Notes: a model not told the origin generated them from the letters alone. Shown: positions 41,431 through 50,506, counted from the first letter of the stretch. The stretch: 64,000 nucleotides of DNA from Bacillus benzoevorans (GCF_014207535.1 NZ_JACHGK010000014.1:32754-96753); one strand, 5' to 3'. Numbers and translations: made by a program.

Positions 41431-43407
41431 CTAACTAACAATCTTATAATATTCCCTTGATGTTAATATATAAACCAACGCATAAAATACGGCAAATATA
41501 AGAATGGTTGCTGCTGTACATAGGACAAAGAGGTTCATGTTTGTTAAGTTTAACAGCGCCAAAAGTTTCGTAATGACTTTGAAGGCAAAAGCGATATGAA
41601 TAACAGCTGTAACAAGCGGCAAGAAAAAGACAATGAGCACTTGGCTCTTGATCGATGTTTTGATTTCCTTTTTACTCAGGCCTACTTTTTGCATAATGGC
41701 AAATCGTTCTTTATCATCATACCCTTCCGATATTTGCTTATAGTACATAATCAAGACGGTTGCCATGATGAATAAAGCACCAAGGAACAGACCGAGGAAA
41801 AATAAGCCTCCGTATATGGAATAAAAAGATTCTCTTGATTCCTCTTTCCCTTCTGCGTGGCCATCGATGGACGCTTCATCCAGCTTGAGCGATAAAGCTT
41901 TCGTTAAGGCAATCTCATTTGCAGCGCTTCCTTCAGCATCAAAGCCGTAAAAAAAGGATAGATCCTTCCATTCCAAATAATCCAATTCTTCAGCTGGGTA
42001 TAAAGCTTTAATCGTTACTTCATCTTTTACCACAACAAAATAACCGTCTGTCATCATCGCTGAAGCATCACCATTGATGGTTAAGTCTTTTAACTGTTCT
42101 TTAATGTGAAACTCCCGGCCTGCGATGGTAATGGTATTATGAACTGGATCCCCCCTGAAGGTGTATAGAAGTACTTCATTGTCATCAAGGTCAGTGGTAA
42201 GATTCTCCAACTGATTGAACTCAGCGAGCGGGATTAGTTCAATCATGGAGATATCCGGAAATGATTTCATCGTGGTACTGTCTGTTGTAAAAGAATTTCC
42301 TTGTCTTTTTGCAGGAAACGATGCCGAGCGATACGACACCGGATCTTTTAATTCGATGTGGTATTTCCCCGCTTCCTCCTGGATCATCTTTTCCACTGCT
42401 TGTGCCTGCTCTTCAGATATATTCTTGGCTGAAATATCAATTTCCTTCGGATAGCGATTTTCCAATAAATCTTCCATCCCAATATAAAGGGACACTGTCG
42501 TTGACAACATGACCAATACCATGGTGGAAAGAATACAAATATTGGCCAGGCCCACTGCGTTTTGTTTCATTCGATAAATCATACCAGATATACTGATAAA
42601 ATACTTTGTCTGATAATAAAGCCTTTTGTTCTTTCGCAATAATTTCAACATAGCAATCGTTCCGGCGGTAAACAATGCAAATGTTCCGATAATGACAAGC
42701 AGGACGGCAAGGAAAAATTTATTTAGCGCAGCTAATGGTGATTCGGTTACGAGTGCGATATAGTATCCGGATGCGAGTGCTGCCACACCGATTAAGACGA
42801 GAATCCATTTCGTTTTTGGTTCTTTTTCACCCACCTGACCGCCTCGCAGCAATTCGATCGGTTTGGCCAAGTGGATATGTCTTAAATTGTTAAGAAGCGT
42901 CAGGATAAATATGCCAAGAAAAAGGACCCATGTAAATCCGATTGATGTTAGCGAAACAATAAAGTTTAGCGGCACTTCAAAATGCAGAATATTATTTAAA
43001 AGCAAAAACATTAGCTTGCTTATGACAATTCCGCTTACAGTTCCCATGCTCATACTGATGACAGTAACGAAAAAAGTTTCCCATATCATGATTCTGGCGA
43101 TGTGCTTTTTCTCCATTCCGAGAATGTTAAACAGCCCAAATTCCTTTTTCCGCCGTTTAATTAAAAAGCTGTTTGTATAAAACAAGAAAATGACGGAAAA
43201 AATCCCAATGACAATGTTGCCTAAATTTAATATCGTGATTAAGGAATCGCCGCCGGACATTTCTTTCAAACCCGGATTTCCGGAAATAAAATGCATCATA
43301 TAAAACATCGCGATTGTACTGATACATGTAAGAATATAAGGAAAATACGTTTTGCGGTGTTTATTGATATTGGTTAGTGCCAGTTTCGTGTAGAAAAAAT
43401 TATTCAA
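41431..43407 (-). CDS. BceB-type ABC transporter permease (FtsX family)
   Basis: A membrane permease of about 658 residues with ten expected TM helices and a large extracellular domain between helices 7 and 8 (about residues 300-510), the layout of BceB-type peptide-antibiotic transporters. The opening NNFFYTKLALTNINKHRKTYFPYIL is typical. With its ATPase it would recognise and detoxify, or sense, cell-wall-active peptides such as bacitracin-like compounds. The start is likely a TTG at 43407 whose codon overlaps the ATPase stop (TTGAATAA), giving translational coupling. Confidence 0.88.
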   Translation of the reverse strand: MNNFFYTKLALTNINKHRKTYFPYILTCISTIAMFYMMHFISGNPGLKEMSGGDSLITILNLGNIVIGIFSVIFLFYTNSFLIKRRKKEFGLFNILGMEKKHIARIMIWETFFVTVISMSMGTVSGIVISKLMFLLLNNILHFEVPLNFIVSLTSIGFTWVLFLGIFILTLLNNLRHIHLAKPIELLRGGQVGEKEPKTKWILVLIGVAALASGYYIALVTESPLAALNKFFLAVLLVIIGTFALFTAGTIAMLKLLRKNKRLYYQTKYFISISGMIYRMKQNAVGLANICILSTMVLVMLSTTVSLYIGMEDLLENRYPKEIDISAKNISEEQAQAVEKMIQEEAGKYHIELKDPVSYRSASFPAKRQGNSFTTDSTTMKSFPDISMIELIPLAEFNQLENLTTDLDDNEVLLYTFRGDPVHNTITIAGREFHIKEQLKDLTINGDASAMMTDGYFVVVKDEVTIKALYPAEELDYLEWKDLSFFYGFDAEGSAANEIALTKALSLKLDEASIDGHAEGKEESRESFYSIYGGLFFLGLFLGALFIMATVLIMYYKQISEGYDDKERFAIMQKVGLSKKEIKTSIKSQVLIVFFLPLVTAVIHIAFAFKVITKLLALLNLTNMNLFVLCTAATILIFAVFYALVYILTSREYYKIVS

Positions 43408-44167
43408 TTCTACCACCGCCCGTTGCAATGATGTTTAATGTATCCGATATTTTTTGGTACATCGCTTCATTCGATAATGATCCTTTATAGATTTGATGGA
43501 ACACGGCTCCATCTTTAATAAACAGAACGCGGCTGGCATGGCTGGCTGCCTTTGTACTGTGGGTAACCATAAGAATCGTTTGCCCTGCTTCGTTAATTTT
43601 TGAAAAAATCTGCAGTAAATCATCAGAAGAACGCGAGTCCAACGCACCAGTCGGCTCATCAGCAAGAACGAGTTTTGGATTCGTAATGAGAGCTCTGGCC
43701 ACCGCGGTCCGCTGTTTTTGACCGCCGGATACTTCATACGGAAATTTTGTTAAAATATCTTGGATTCTTAAGTTTTCAGAGAGCGGCCTTAAACGGTTAC
43801 TCATTTCACTGTAGGATGTACGTGATAATACGAGCGGTAAAAAGATATTGTCTTGCAATGAAAACGTATCAAGCAAGTTAAAGTCTTGGAAAACAAAGCC
43901 GAGATTTTGCCGGCGAAATGCAGAGATCTCTTTTTCGCTAATGGATACGATATTTTTCCCGTTCAGTAAAACTTCCCCGCTGGTCGGTTTGTCAAGTGCG
44001 GCCAGGATATTTAATAACGTGGTCTTTCCAGAACCGGATTCGCCCATGATGGCGACATATTCACCATCTTCAACCGAAAAGCTAACATCTGTAAGCGCCT
44101 GAACATGATTGCCTCCGAACCGGGTTGTGTACACCTTTTTGAGATTCTTCACCTCTAGTAATGTCAT
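43400..44167 (-). CDS. BceA-type ABC transporter ATPase
   Basis: A 255-residue ATP-binding subunit. Walker A is GESGSGKTT (about 40-48), the signature is VSGGQKQRTAVARAL, Walker B is LVLADEPTGALD and the switch His is in MVTHSTKAA. It partners the permease just downstream. AGGAGG-like CGGAGGAA precedes the ATG. A palindromic candidate response-regulator site lies about 100 bp upstream. Confidence 0.93.
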   Translation of the reverse strand: MTLLEVKNLKKVYTTRFGGNHVQALTDVSFSVEDGEYVAIMGESGSGKTTLLNILAALDKPTSGEVLLNGKNIVSISEKEISAFRRQNLGFVFQDFNLLDTFSLQDNIFLPLVLSRTSYSEMSNRLRPLSENLRIQDILTKFPYEVSGGQKQRTAVARALITNPKLVLADEPTGALDSRSSDDLLQIFSKINEAGQTILMVTHSTKAASHASRVLFIKDGAVFHQIYKGSLSNEAMYQKISDTLNIIATGGGRIE

Positions 44168-44263
44168 GAAAAATTCCTCCGTCCCTTCGTTTTTAACATG
44201 TTCAGTATAGCAATGCTGCGATTTGTGCCGACATAACTTTTACTTACAGATGTGCCTTCATTT

Positions 44264-44279
44264 CTTACATTTTTGTAAG
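44264..44279. promoter_or_regulatory. Probable response-regulator site before the Bce-like transporter genes
   Basis: CTTACATTTTTGTAAG is a dyad with arms CTTACA/TGTAAG. A further CTTACAGATGTG half-site follows at 44243. A -10-like TATACT lies about 55 bp downstream on the minus strand. BceR-like regulators bind inverted repeats upstream of their transporters; the link here is inferred. Confidence 0.5.
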
Positions 44280-44297
44280 GATAAAAATGCTGCGGGA

Positions 44298-45302
44298 TCA
44301 TTCTACCCCGATTGCCCTGATCTCCAAATCAACCATGACCTTCGTTCCTTTTCCAACTTCAGATTCAATCGATATGGCATGCGACAATTTCGTTAAGATT
44401 TGTTGGCAAAGATAAAGACCGATTCCGGTCGATTGAAAAAATGAACGGCCGTTGTACCCGGTGAATCCCTTTTCAAAGACACGAGGAAGGTCTTCCGCTC
44501 GGATGCCAATCCCGGTATCTTCAATGATAAGCAGTTTTTCCTTCATATAAATTGAAATGGAACCTTCTTCTTTTGTATACTTCAATGCATTGGACAGAAT
44601 TTGTTCAATCACAAAGAGGAGCCATTTTTCATCGGTTAATACGGTGCAGGTTACGTCCGAATAGTTCAAGTGGATTTTTTTTCGAATAAACATTTTCGCA
44701 TTTTTCCGGATGGCTTGTTTAATAATCTCATCCAGATTATTTTTTTTAAAAACAAGATCATTAGACATATTTTCCAAACGAAGATATTGCAGAACAAATT
44801 CAACATATTGTTCAATTTTCAACAATTCCATTTCCAACTCGGCATTCTGCCTGCTTGGTTCCGATTGCAGCAGCAGCCGCATTGCCGCAATTGGTGTTTT
44901 GATTTGATGGGTCCATTTGGTAAAATAGTCGACTAAATCCTTTTTCATATTGTCGGCTTGTACGGTCCATTCGTTCTTATGTTTAGCGACAATCTGCAGC
45001 AGTTCTTGATATTGCCGTTCAATCACATTCTTTGGGGCAGGAAATGGGCCGATTTGCACGGTAATGGTTTTTTGTAAATGGTTTAGCGCTTTGTACCGCT
45101 TTCTAAATTTAAAAAAATCGACAATAAAAAAGAGGAAGCCAATGTATAGACATAAAACAATGGAGTAGAGGATCGGGGCGATGGGGAGATGGCTAAGCGA
45201 AAAAACAATGGTAAAACAGAAGGCAAAAAGGATGAACAAGACCAACGGTTTCCAATTTTTATGTAAATAGAGCAGAAGTACGTTTTCTTTATGAATTTTC
45301 AT
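44298..45302 (-). CDS. BceS-type intramembrane-sensing histidine kinase
   Basis: A kinase of 334 residues with two close TM helices (about 18-36 and 42-60) and almost no extracellular loop, the hallmark of intramembrane-sensing kinases. HisKA has FTKWTHQIKTPIAAMRLLLQ with the phospho-His in WTHQIKTP. The ATPase domain has EQILSNALKYT, EDTGIGI and STGIGLYLCQQIL. Such kinases take their signal from the BceAB transporter itself. The ATG at 45302 lies inside the last codons of the response regulator gene (14-bp overlap). Confidence 0.9.
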   Translation of the reverse strand: MKIHKENVLLLYLHKNWKPLVLFILFAFCFTIVFSLSHLPIAPILYSIVLCLYIGFLFFIVDFFKFRKRYKALNHLQKTITVQIGPFPAPKNVIERQYQELLQIVAKHKNEWTVQADNMKKDLVDYFTKWTHQIKTPIAAMRLLLQSEPSRQNAELEMELLKIEQYVEFVLQYLRLENMSNDLVFKKNNLDEIIKQAIRKNAKMFIRKKIHLNYSDVTCTVLTDEKWLLFVIEQILSNALKYTKEEGSISIYMKEKLLIIEDTGIGIRAEDLPRVFEKGFTGYNGRSFFQSTGIGLYLCQQILTKLSHAISIESEVGKGTKVMVDLEIRAIGVE

Positions 45303-45975
45303 ATCCGTCCACCAAATAGCCGAGCCCTTTCTTTGTTTTAATAAAATCATTCAGTCCGATTCCTTCTAATTTTTTTCGCAGGCGATTGATATTTACCGTT
45401 AGTGTATTGTCATCTATGAAGCTGTCAGTTTCCCAAAGCCGGGTCATGAGGACATCTCTTGAAACCGTCTTGCCTTTATTTTCAAGAAGAACATGCAAAA
45501 TTTTTTGGTCGTTTTTAGTTAAATCAATTTTTTGACCATTAAAGGTAAGGGTTGCATCACTTGTGTTCAAAATGGCCCCGCGATGTTCGAGCAAATTGGA
45601 TTGTCCGGTAAAATCATAGGTACGCCGCAGTAAAGCTTGTACTTTAGAAGTCAGAACGGTAAGGTCAAATGGTTTAGCCATAAAATCATCGCCGCCCATA
45701 TTAATCGCCATGACAATATTCATATTATCAGAAGCAGAGGAGATAAAAATAATCGGCACCTTAGATACTTTGCGAATCTCATTACACAAGGTAAATCCAT
45801 TCACAAAAGGGAGGGAAATATCCAATAAAACTAATTGCGGAGCAAAAGAAACAAATTGAGCCATGACATTTTGGAAATCCGCAACATATTCCACCGCAAA
45901 TCCCCAAGACTGAAGGTGTTTCTTTAGCGTTCTGGCAATGACCATATCATCTTCGACAATGAATATTTTATACAT
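45289..45975 (-). CDS. BceR-type OmpR-family response regulator
   Basis: A 228-residue regulator. The receiver starts YKIFIVEDDMVI and has its phospho-Asp in LVLLDISLPFVNG (about residue 52) and a Lys in MAKPFD. The C-terminal OmpR/PhoB winged helix ends RLRKKLEGIGLNDFIKTKKGLGYLV. AAGGAG precedes the ATG. It heads the order regulator, kinase, ATPase, permease, as in Bce-type modules, and should activate the transporter genes through the site near 44264. Confidence 0.93.
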   Translation of the reverse strand: MYKIFIVEDDMVIARTLKKHLQSWGFAVEYVADFQNVMAQFVSFAPQLVLLDISLPFVNGFTLCNEIRKVSKVPIIFISSASDNMNIVMAINMGGDDFMAKPFDLTVLTSKVQALLRRTYDFTGQSNLLEHRGAILNTSDATLTFNGQKIDLTKNDQKILHVLLENKGKTVSRDVLMTRLWETDSFIDDNTLTVNINRLRKKLEGIGLNDFIKTKKGLGYLVDGYENS

Positions 45976-46088
45976 AAACTTAACTCCTTTCGTCAGTCAT
46001 TTAATTATGTTAATTTTACAATTAATACCACATTTATTCCATCCATAGATAGATAGCATCGGATTTCCTTCCATCCGAAAATGGCAAA

Positions 46089-46113
46089 AGGGGCTCAAAT
46101 TCTTTAGCCCCTC
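46089..46113 (-). terminator. Terminator of the methyltransferase gene
   Basis: GGGGCT and AGCCCC around about 10 nt, followed on the minus strand by TTTTG. It lies 34 bp after the stop. Confidence 0.75.
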
Positions 46114-46146
46114 AGCTTAACGTGACAACAGAACAATAACGGATAT

Positions 46147-46851
46147 TTATTTTACCCCGCCAAAAACAGCTAGTTCCATCCACTTAAAATAGCAATCAGC
46201 ATGCCTGAACCCGATGTCCCTGAGCCAGTTAACCTGAATATCAGCTCTTTCCAATATATTATCAGCTTTATCCGGGCGGTCATAATAGTCTTTCGCTTCT
46301 TCTTGCCTGTCCCTTTTATTGTAAGAAGCTAAGTAATCAATAAACAGCTCATCATGCAATCTTTCAATGTCGGGAGTGGCCGAGGCAGTATGCTCCATAT
46401 TGATGAAAACTCCTCCAGGCGCTAAAACACTATATATTTCCTGATACAGCGCCTTTTTCTGGGCATGGTGCAGATGATGAATGGCAAAGCCTGAAACCAC
46501 ACAATCAATCGTATTCTCATCTGCATACTGTTTAATAGATTGACTGAAATCCCCATGAATAATTTCACAGCGGTCCTGATAATCCTTCATATGATCACGT
46601 GCTTGTTTGATCATCGGCTCTGAATGGTCTAACAACACAGCGGAAGCCTTCGGGTAAGCCTTTAACAGCACTTCAGCTAAAAACCCATTTCCGCATCCCA
46701 AATCGATCACTTTTGCCGGATTAGGGGTAAAGTGATCGACTACTTGAAGCATCATTTTCACTTGTTCCGCTCCAAACGGAATCCCCCCGCGAACCTGTTC
46801 CAGATAATGTTGTGTAACGTCCTCGCGCTGCCAAGTTGTTTTTGCCATCAT
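46147..46851 (-). CDS. Class I SAM-dependent methyltransferase under T-box control
   Basis: A soluble methyltransferase of 234 residues. Motif I is VIDLGCGNGFLAEVLL (about 48-63), then VLLDHSEPMI, HGDFSQSI, VVSGFAIHHLHHAQKKAL and LAPGGVFINMEHTAS. The substrate is unknown; the fold resembles small-molecule methyltransferases of the UbiE/COQ5 type. GGGGGAG precedes paired ATGs. The remarkable feature is the T-box leader immediately upstream: the gene should be switched on when a tRNA, probably tRNA-Leu, is uncharged. That suggests a role in amino acid stress or in modifying a leucine-related metabolite or the translation machinery. Confidence 0.85.
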   Translation of the reverse strand: MMAKTTWQREDVTQHYLEQVRGGIPFGAEQVKMMLQVVDHFTPNPAKVIDLGCGNGFLAEVLLKAYPKASAVLLDHSEPMIKQARDHMKDYQDRCEIIHGDFSQSIKQYADENTIDCVVSGFAIHHLHHAQKKALYQEIYSVLAPGGVFINMEHTASATPDIERLHDELFIDYLASYNKRDRQEEAKDYYDRPDKADNILERADIQVNWLRDIGFRHADCYFKWMELAVFGGVK

Positions 46852-46871
46852 TTCTCCCCCTAGTAAAAAAA

Positions 46872-47110
46872 TAAAAAGCCTGTCATCTCACTAAGAGACG
46901 ACAGGCTTGACCTGCGCGGTACCACTCTTTTTGATTTGTCTGTCATGACAAATCCACTTTAGACCAGATTACGGAGGTCAACCGTTAAGGCCTAATCATT
47001 CTTCGAGTCAGCCTTACCGCTTATGGGCGAGTTGGGGAATTTATGGACTGCCTTGCACCAACCGGCAGCTCTCTAGACAATAAAACATTCCTTAATACTC
47101 CCATGCATTG
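46872..47110 (-). promoter_or_regulatory. T-box leader with probable leucine specifier, upstream of the methyltransferase
   Basis: On the minus strand the elements run in order. AGTA lies in the stem I loop, and AGAGAG then GGTTGGTGCAAGG are apical stem I motifs. GGAAT/ATTCC and ATGGG/CCCAT frame the specifier loop. The T-box GTGGTACCGCG lies at 46915-46925, and a terminator stem AAGCCTGTC...GACAGGCTTTTT at 46872-46908. The specifier loop reads CCAACTCG, and the codon after AA is CTC (47029-47031), which is leucine. Confidence 0.88.
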
Positions 47111-47425
47111 CGTTTTAATAGATTTCTAAATTTTCTCTATTTTAGTATTTGCCACTCTGCCCGTCAACCCATATTTTGTAAATTTTTCATTAAAATGATT
47201 AATACTGCGTTCTAGTCCCGCTCCTTTGATTGTTTCGTTTATCCCATTCTGTACTCGTACCATTTAATCAAACGTTTGATTAATTTCCCCTTTCCAGCAA
47301 AAAGAGAGCCAATCCCTGATTGCTCTCTTTTAAACTATATGAATAAATCTCGTATTCATCAAAGTTAGTACGATCCCTTGTTGGGAGAAATTAGGGAAAC
47401 GCGAGAACCATCCCCGCGTTTTTAT
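47111..47425. other. Intergenic region with terminator and REP-like element
   Basis: At 47299-47332 AAAGAGAGCCAATC and GATTGCTCTCTTT form a bidirectional terminator. At 47384-47422 a REP-like copy lies 9 bp after the YciI-like stop, in that gene's orientation (AAACGCGGGGATGG on the minus strand, ending GCGTTTCCCTAATTTC). An ACTTTGATGAATACG tail resembles the one after galU. Confidence 0.75.
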
Positions 47426-47707
47426 TTATAATAGTTTAAATCCTTCTGCATATTTCGATGGAATAAAATCGATTATCTCATATTTTGCAATTTCTTTAAC
47501 ATAGAAAGGGTCTTCTTTAATGATTTCTAATACCTTATCTTCAGAATCTTGGTTGATTAAGATTACCCCGCCTATTCGTGGTTTTCTTCTTCCTGAAAAA
47601 ATAAAGTGACCTAACTTATAGTTTTTATCAAGATACTGATTATGTTCTTCTAAGTTCTCTTCTACAAGTTCCAATGACTTTTGAAAGGTTAAAACAGCAA
47701 AAAACAT
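47426..47707 (-). CDS. YciI-family small protein
   Basis: A 93-residue protein with a ferredoxin-like fold of the YciI/YCII type. FFAVLTFQKSLELVEENLEEHNQYLDKNYKLGHFIFSG includes the conserved His (HNQYL) that marks the family, and the C-terminus IIKEDPFYVKEIAKYEIIDF has the usual DPF motif. A few relatives are enzymes acting on muconolactone-like or chlorinated compounds; most are unassigned. AAGGAGATG precedes the ATG. No partner gene is adjacent. Confidence 0.82.
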   Translation of the reverse strand: MFFAVLTFQKSLELVEENLEEHNQYLDKNYKLGHFIFSGRRKPRIGGVILINQDSEDKVLEIIKEDPFYVKEIAKYEIIDFIPSKYAEGFKLL

Positions 47708-47867
47708 TTTTTCATCTCCTTAAAATAAACCCTATATATCCATATATTATCGTGTAGAAAAAAAGTCGTTCAGTCCTCCAACTAATTGATTTCTCAGTAA
47801 ACCATCTGCCGTAATACGCATCTTTGTTTTTCGAATTTCATTATTTGCGTAAAACGTCCTAAACCAA

Positions 47868-49034
47868 TTAATGATGGAATAAACGGACTCCTGAGAATGC
47901 CATTACTACACCATATTCGTTTGCCGCATCAATTACTTCCTTATCGCGGAATGATCCGCCAGTTTGCGAGATATATTTGACGCCTGCTTGTACAGCACGA
48001 TCAATATTATCTCTGAAAGGTAAAAGCGCATCAGAAGAAAAAGATACATTTTTAAGTCCATTTAGGTATTCTCGTTTTTCATCTCGAGTAAGCCTATGTG
48101 GAATTTCCACAAAACACTCTTCCCAAGCTTTTCTTTCTGGTATTGTGGTATCATCCGTAAGCCACGTATCGATTGCATTATTTTGTGCAGTACGTGAAAT
48201 ACCGTCACGGAATTTCATTGACAGAGCTATTGGGTGCTGCCTTAAGTACCAGTTTTCTGCTTTTGTTGCAGCTAGTCTCGTACAATGAATGCGAGATTGT
48301 TGTCCGGCACCTACACCTATCGTCTGCCCATTTTTGGCAAAACATACTGAATTGGATTGCGTATACTTTAGTGTTATTGCAGAAATTAATAGATCTCTCT
48401 TTGCTGATTCGGGTAAAAGTTTGTTTTCAGTCACTATATTGTTTAATATCTTTTCAGTTAATTGCACATTGTTTCTTTCCTGAACGAGGTTAACCCCGAA
48501 TAAAGTTCTTTCCTCTAATAGCTCAGGCTCATAATCCTGATCAATCTCAATAATTAGGTACTTTCCCTTTTTCTTGGACTTTAGAATTTCCAAGGAATCC
48601 TCATCATATCCTGGTGCCACAACCATATCAGAAACTTCTCTTTTCAAAATTTTTGCAACAGAAAGATCCACTTTATCACTCAGAGCAGCACAATCTCCAA
48701 ATGAAGACATTCGATCTGTTCCTCTTGCCCTAGCATAAGCAATAGCAAGTGGAGATAATTCCAAATCGTCTACAAAATAAGATCTGGCCAGTTCTTTGCT
48801 TAATGGATTATACACGGCTGCCCCCGAAGGACTAACGTGTTTAAAAGAGGCAGCCGCTGGTTTTCCTATAGCTAATTTAAGTTCCCTTACAAGTTGATAA
48901 GAGTTAAAAGCATCAAGTAGGTTGATATAGCTTGGCTCTCCATTAAGAATTTTAAAAGGTAATTTTCCAGAGTATCGAACCTTAGCATCTCCTTGATGAG
49001 GATTAATGCCATACCGCATTGTTACTTCTTCCAT
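47868..49034 (-). CDS. Stand-alone AICAR transformylase (PurH C-terminal half only)
   Basis: A 388-residue enzyme equivalent to the AICAR formyltransferase part of PurH. The catalytic Lys-His pair is in AASFKHVSPSGAAV (about residues 60-73). MRYGINPHQGDAKVRYSGK, LSPLAIAYARARGTDRMSSFGDCAA and AAGQQSRIHCTRLA-type segments follow the bifunctional enzyme. The N-terminal IMP cyclohydrolase domain of about 190 residues is absent. It would transfer formyl from 10-formyl-THF to AICAR. A ZTP riboswitch directly upstream should raise expression when folate is short. It is probably an extra copy beside an ordinary purH elsewhere. Confidence 0.88.
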   Translation of the reverse strand: MEEVTMRYGINPHQGDAKVRYSGKLPFKILNGEPSYINLLDAFNSYQLVRELKLAIGKPAAASFKHVSPSGAAVYNPLSKELARSYFVDDLELSPLAIAYARARGTDRMSSFGDCAALSDKVDLSVAKILKREVSDMVVAPGYDEDSLEILKSKKKGKYLIIEIDQDYEPELLEERTLFGVNLVQERNNVQLTEKILNNIVTENKLLPESAKRDLLISAITLKYTQSNSVCFAKNGQTIGVGAGQQSRIHCTRLAATKAENWYLRQHPIALSMKFRDGISRTAQNNAIDTWLTDDTTIPERKAWEECFVEIPHRLTRDEKREYLNGLKNVSFSSDALLPFRDNIDRAVQAGVKYISQTGGSFRDKEVIDAANEYGVVMAFSGVRLFHH

Positions 49035-49060
49035 TACACATTCACCCTTCCATATAAATA

Positions 49061-49090
49061 AAAAAAGCGTTTGAATTTTTCAAACACTTT
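49061..49090 (-). terminator. Expression-platform terminator of the ZTP riboswitch
   Basis: AAAGTGTTTG and CAAACGCTTTTTT form a stem with T-run just after the aptamer. One base lies between the aptamer's 3' motif and this stem, as expected for transcriptional control. Confidence 0.8.
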
Positions 49091-49163
49091 GCCCAGGCGA
49101 ACGGCTTATCTATCAATGTGTTCCCTCGTGGTAATCCACGTTTAATCGCCAGTACACATTGAT
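49091..49163 (-). promoter_or_regulatory. ZTP (pfl) riboswitch aptamer
   Basis: On the minus strand P1 arms TCAATGTGT and ACACATTGA enclose ACTGGCGATT and the hairpin CGTGGATTACCACG, followed by AGGGA. After a linker comes CCGTTCGCCTGGGC, the conserved pseudoknot segment of this class. It lies 50-60 bp upstream of the AICAR transformylase gene, a target that fits ZTP/ZMP sensing. Confidence 0.88.
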
Positions 49164-49344
49164 ATGATGCATTTTTATTTTACCAAATTTTACCTATATC
49201 TACAAGAATATAATATCTTCACTTTGCAGTTCCAAGAGGTTAAAATTAATAACCTTTTTGACGTATGATTAAATAGCAGAAACTGTTCAAACTTCTACCC
49301 ATTATGAATGAAATTCGTGTTCGTCACAGTTAGTACTCTTATAT

Positions 49345-49391
49345 TCTATTGGGAAAAATTAAGGAAACGCGAGAACCATCCCCGCGTTTCA
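49345..49391 (-). repeat. REP-like element copy 9 at the galU stop codon
   Basis: On the minus strand it starts TGAAACGCGGGGATGG with TGA as the galU stop, and ends GCGTTTCCTTAATTTTTCCC. Confidence 0.8.
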
Positions 49392-50270
49392 GTTGTGCGC
49401 TTTTTGTACCATTTCTGCCATTAGCTCAAGCAGGGGCTTTCTTAGTTCATCGTTTTGCAGGGCGAATTCGATGGTTGTTTTTAGGAAGCCAAATTTTTCT
49501 CCGACATCGTAGCGGGTGCCTTCGAAGTCATAGGCAAAAACACGCTGGATTTGGTTCAGCTGCTGGATCGCATCTGTGAGCTGGATTTCTCCCCCGGCAC
49601 CTTCCTGCTGTTTTTCTAAAAAAGTAAAAATTTCCGGTGTCAGCACGTAACGCCCCATGATCGCTAAATTAGACGGAGCTGTTCCCGGGGCTGGTTTTTC
49701 AACAAAGTGACTTACCTGATAGCGTCTGCCATGTGAAGTTAAGGGATCGATAATCCCATAACGGTGGGTTTCATTGTCTGATACATGCTGCACTCCAATC
49801 ACCGAGGCATGCGTTTCGTCATACTGGTCCATTAATTGCTTCAAGCACGGGGTCGTATCGCTTTGCACGATGTCATCACCAAGCAGGACAGCAAAAGGCT
49901 CGTCCCCGATAAAGTTACGCGCACACCAAACCGCGTGACCCAAACCCTTTGGCTCCTTTTGCCGGATATAATGAATATTGGCCAAATTAGAGGAATACTG
50001 CACCAACTCCAATAAATCTAGTTTCCCCTTTTCAATTAAATTCTGCTCAAGCTCAGGAGCGTTATCAAAATGGTCCTCAATCGCCCGTTTTCCTTTTCCT
50101 GTTACAATGATGATGTCCTCAATCCCCGACGCCACCGCTTCCTCAACAATGTATTGAATCGTAGGTTTATCCACGATTGGCAGCATTTCCTTCGGCATCG
50201 CTTTTGTAATCGGCAAAAAGCGGGTACCCAGTCCTGCAGCCGGAATAATGGCCTTTCGTATTCTTTTCAA
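49389..50270 (-). CDS. galU: UTP-glucose-1-phosphate uridylyltransferase
   Basis: A 293-residue nucleotidyltransferase forming UDP-glucose for wall teichoic acid glucosylation, glycolipids and exopolysaccharide. The N-terminal motif KAIIPAAGLGTRFLPITKAMPKEMLPIVDKP is diagnostic. VLLGDDIVQ (metal-binding Asp), HFVEKPAPG and GGEIQLTDAI follow. A TTG start with GGAGAGG is used. The stop codon lies in a REP-like element. It is monocistronic. B. subtilis has GtaB plus paralogues, so this may not be the only copy. Confidence 0.93.
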   Translation of the reverse strand: MKRIRKAIIPAAGLGTRFLPITKAMPKEMLPIVDKPTIQYIVEEAVASGIEDIIIVTGKGKRAIEDHFDNAPELEQNLIEKGKLDLLELVQYSSNLANIHYIRQKEPKGLGHAVWCARNFIGDEPFAVLLGDDIVQSDTTPCLKQLMDQYDETHASVIGVQHVSDNETHRYGIIDPLTSHGRRYQVSHFVEKPAPGTAPSNLAIMGRYVLTPEIFTFLEKQQEGAGGEIQLTDAIQQLNQIQRVFAYDFEGTRYDVGEKFGFLKTTIEFALQNDELRKPLLELMAEMVQKAHN

Positions 50271-50362
50271 AGAGGTCCTCTCCTATCGATCTAGCTATCT
50301 ATTTTTCATGTATTATGCTTGACTGTCAAATTAGAAAACACCTCTATTATATCATGTTCCAA

Positions 50363-50400
50363 GAAACAGGGGGACGGTTCTCCTGTTTCCCTATATTCTT
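50363..50400 (+). repeat. REP-like element copy 10
   Basis: Core 50365-50391 with arms GAAACAGG and CCTGTTTC around GGGACGGTTCT, an almost ideal palindrome. It lies between galU and the MFS gene and is not at a plus-strand gene end. Confidence 0.8.
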
Positions 50401-50452
50401 CCTTTTCATAGCTAAAGAAGAGGGCTACTAACCTTATTTGCAGCTTCACAAA

Positions 50453-50488
50453 AAAAATGCCGTAGAATCGAATTCCACAGCATTTTTT
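50453..50488. terminator. Terminator of the MFS gene at 50507
   Basis: AAAAAATGCCGT-GAAT and ATTC-ACAGCATTTTTT form a long stem, A and T runs on both sides. Confidence 0.8.
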
Positions 50489-50506
50489 GAACATAATTTC
50501 AGGACA

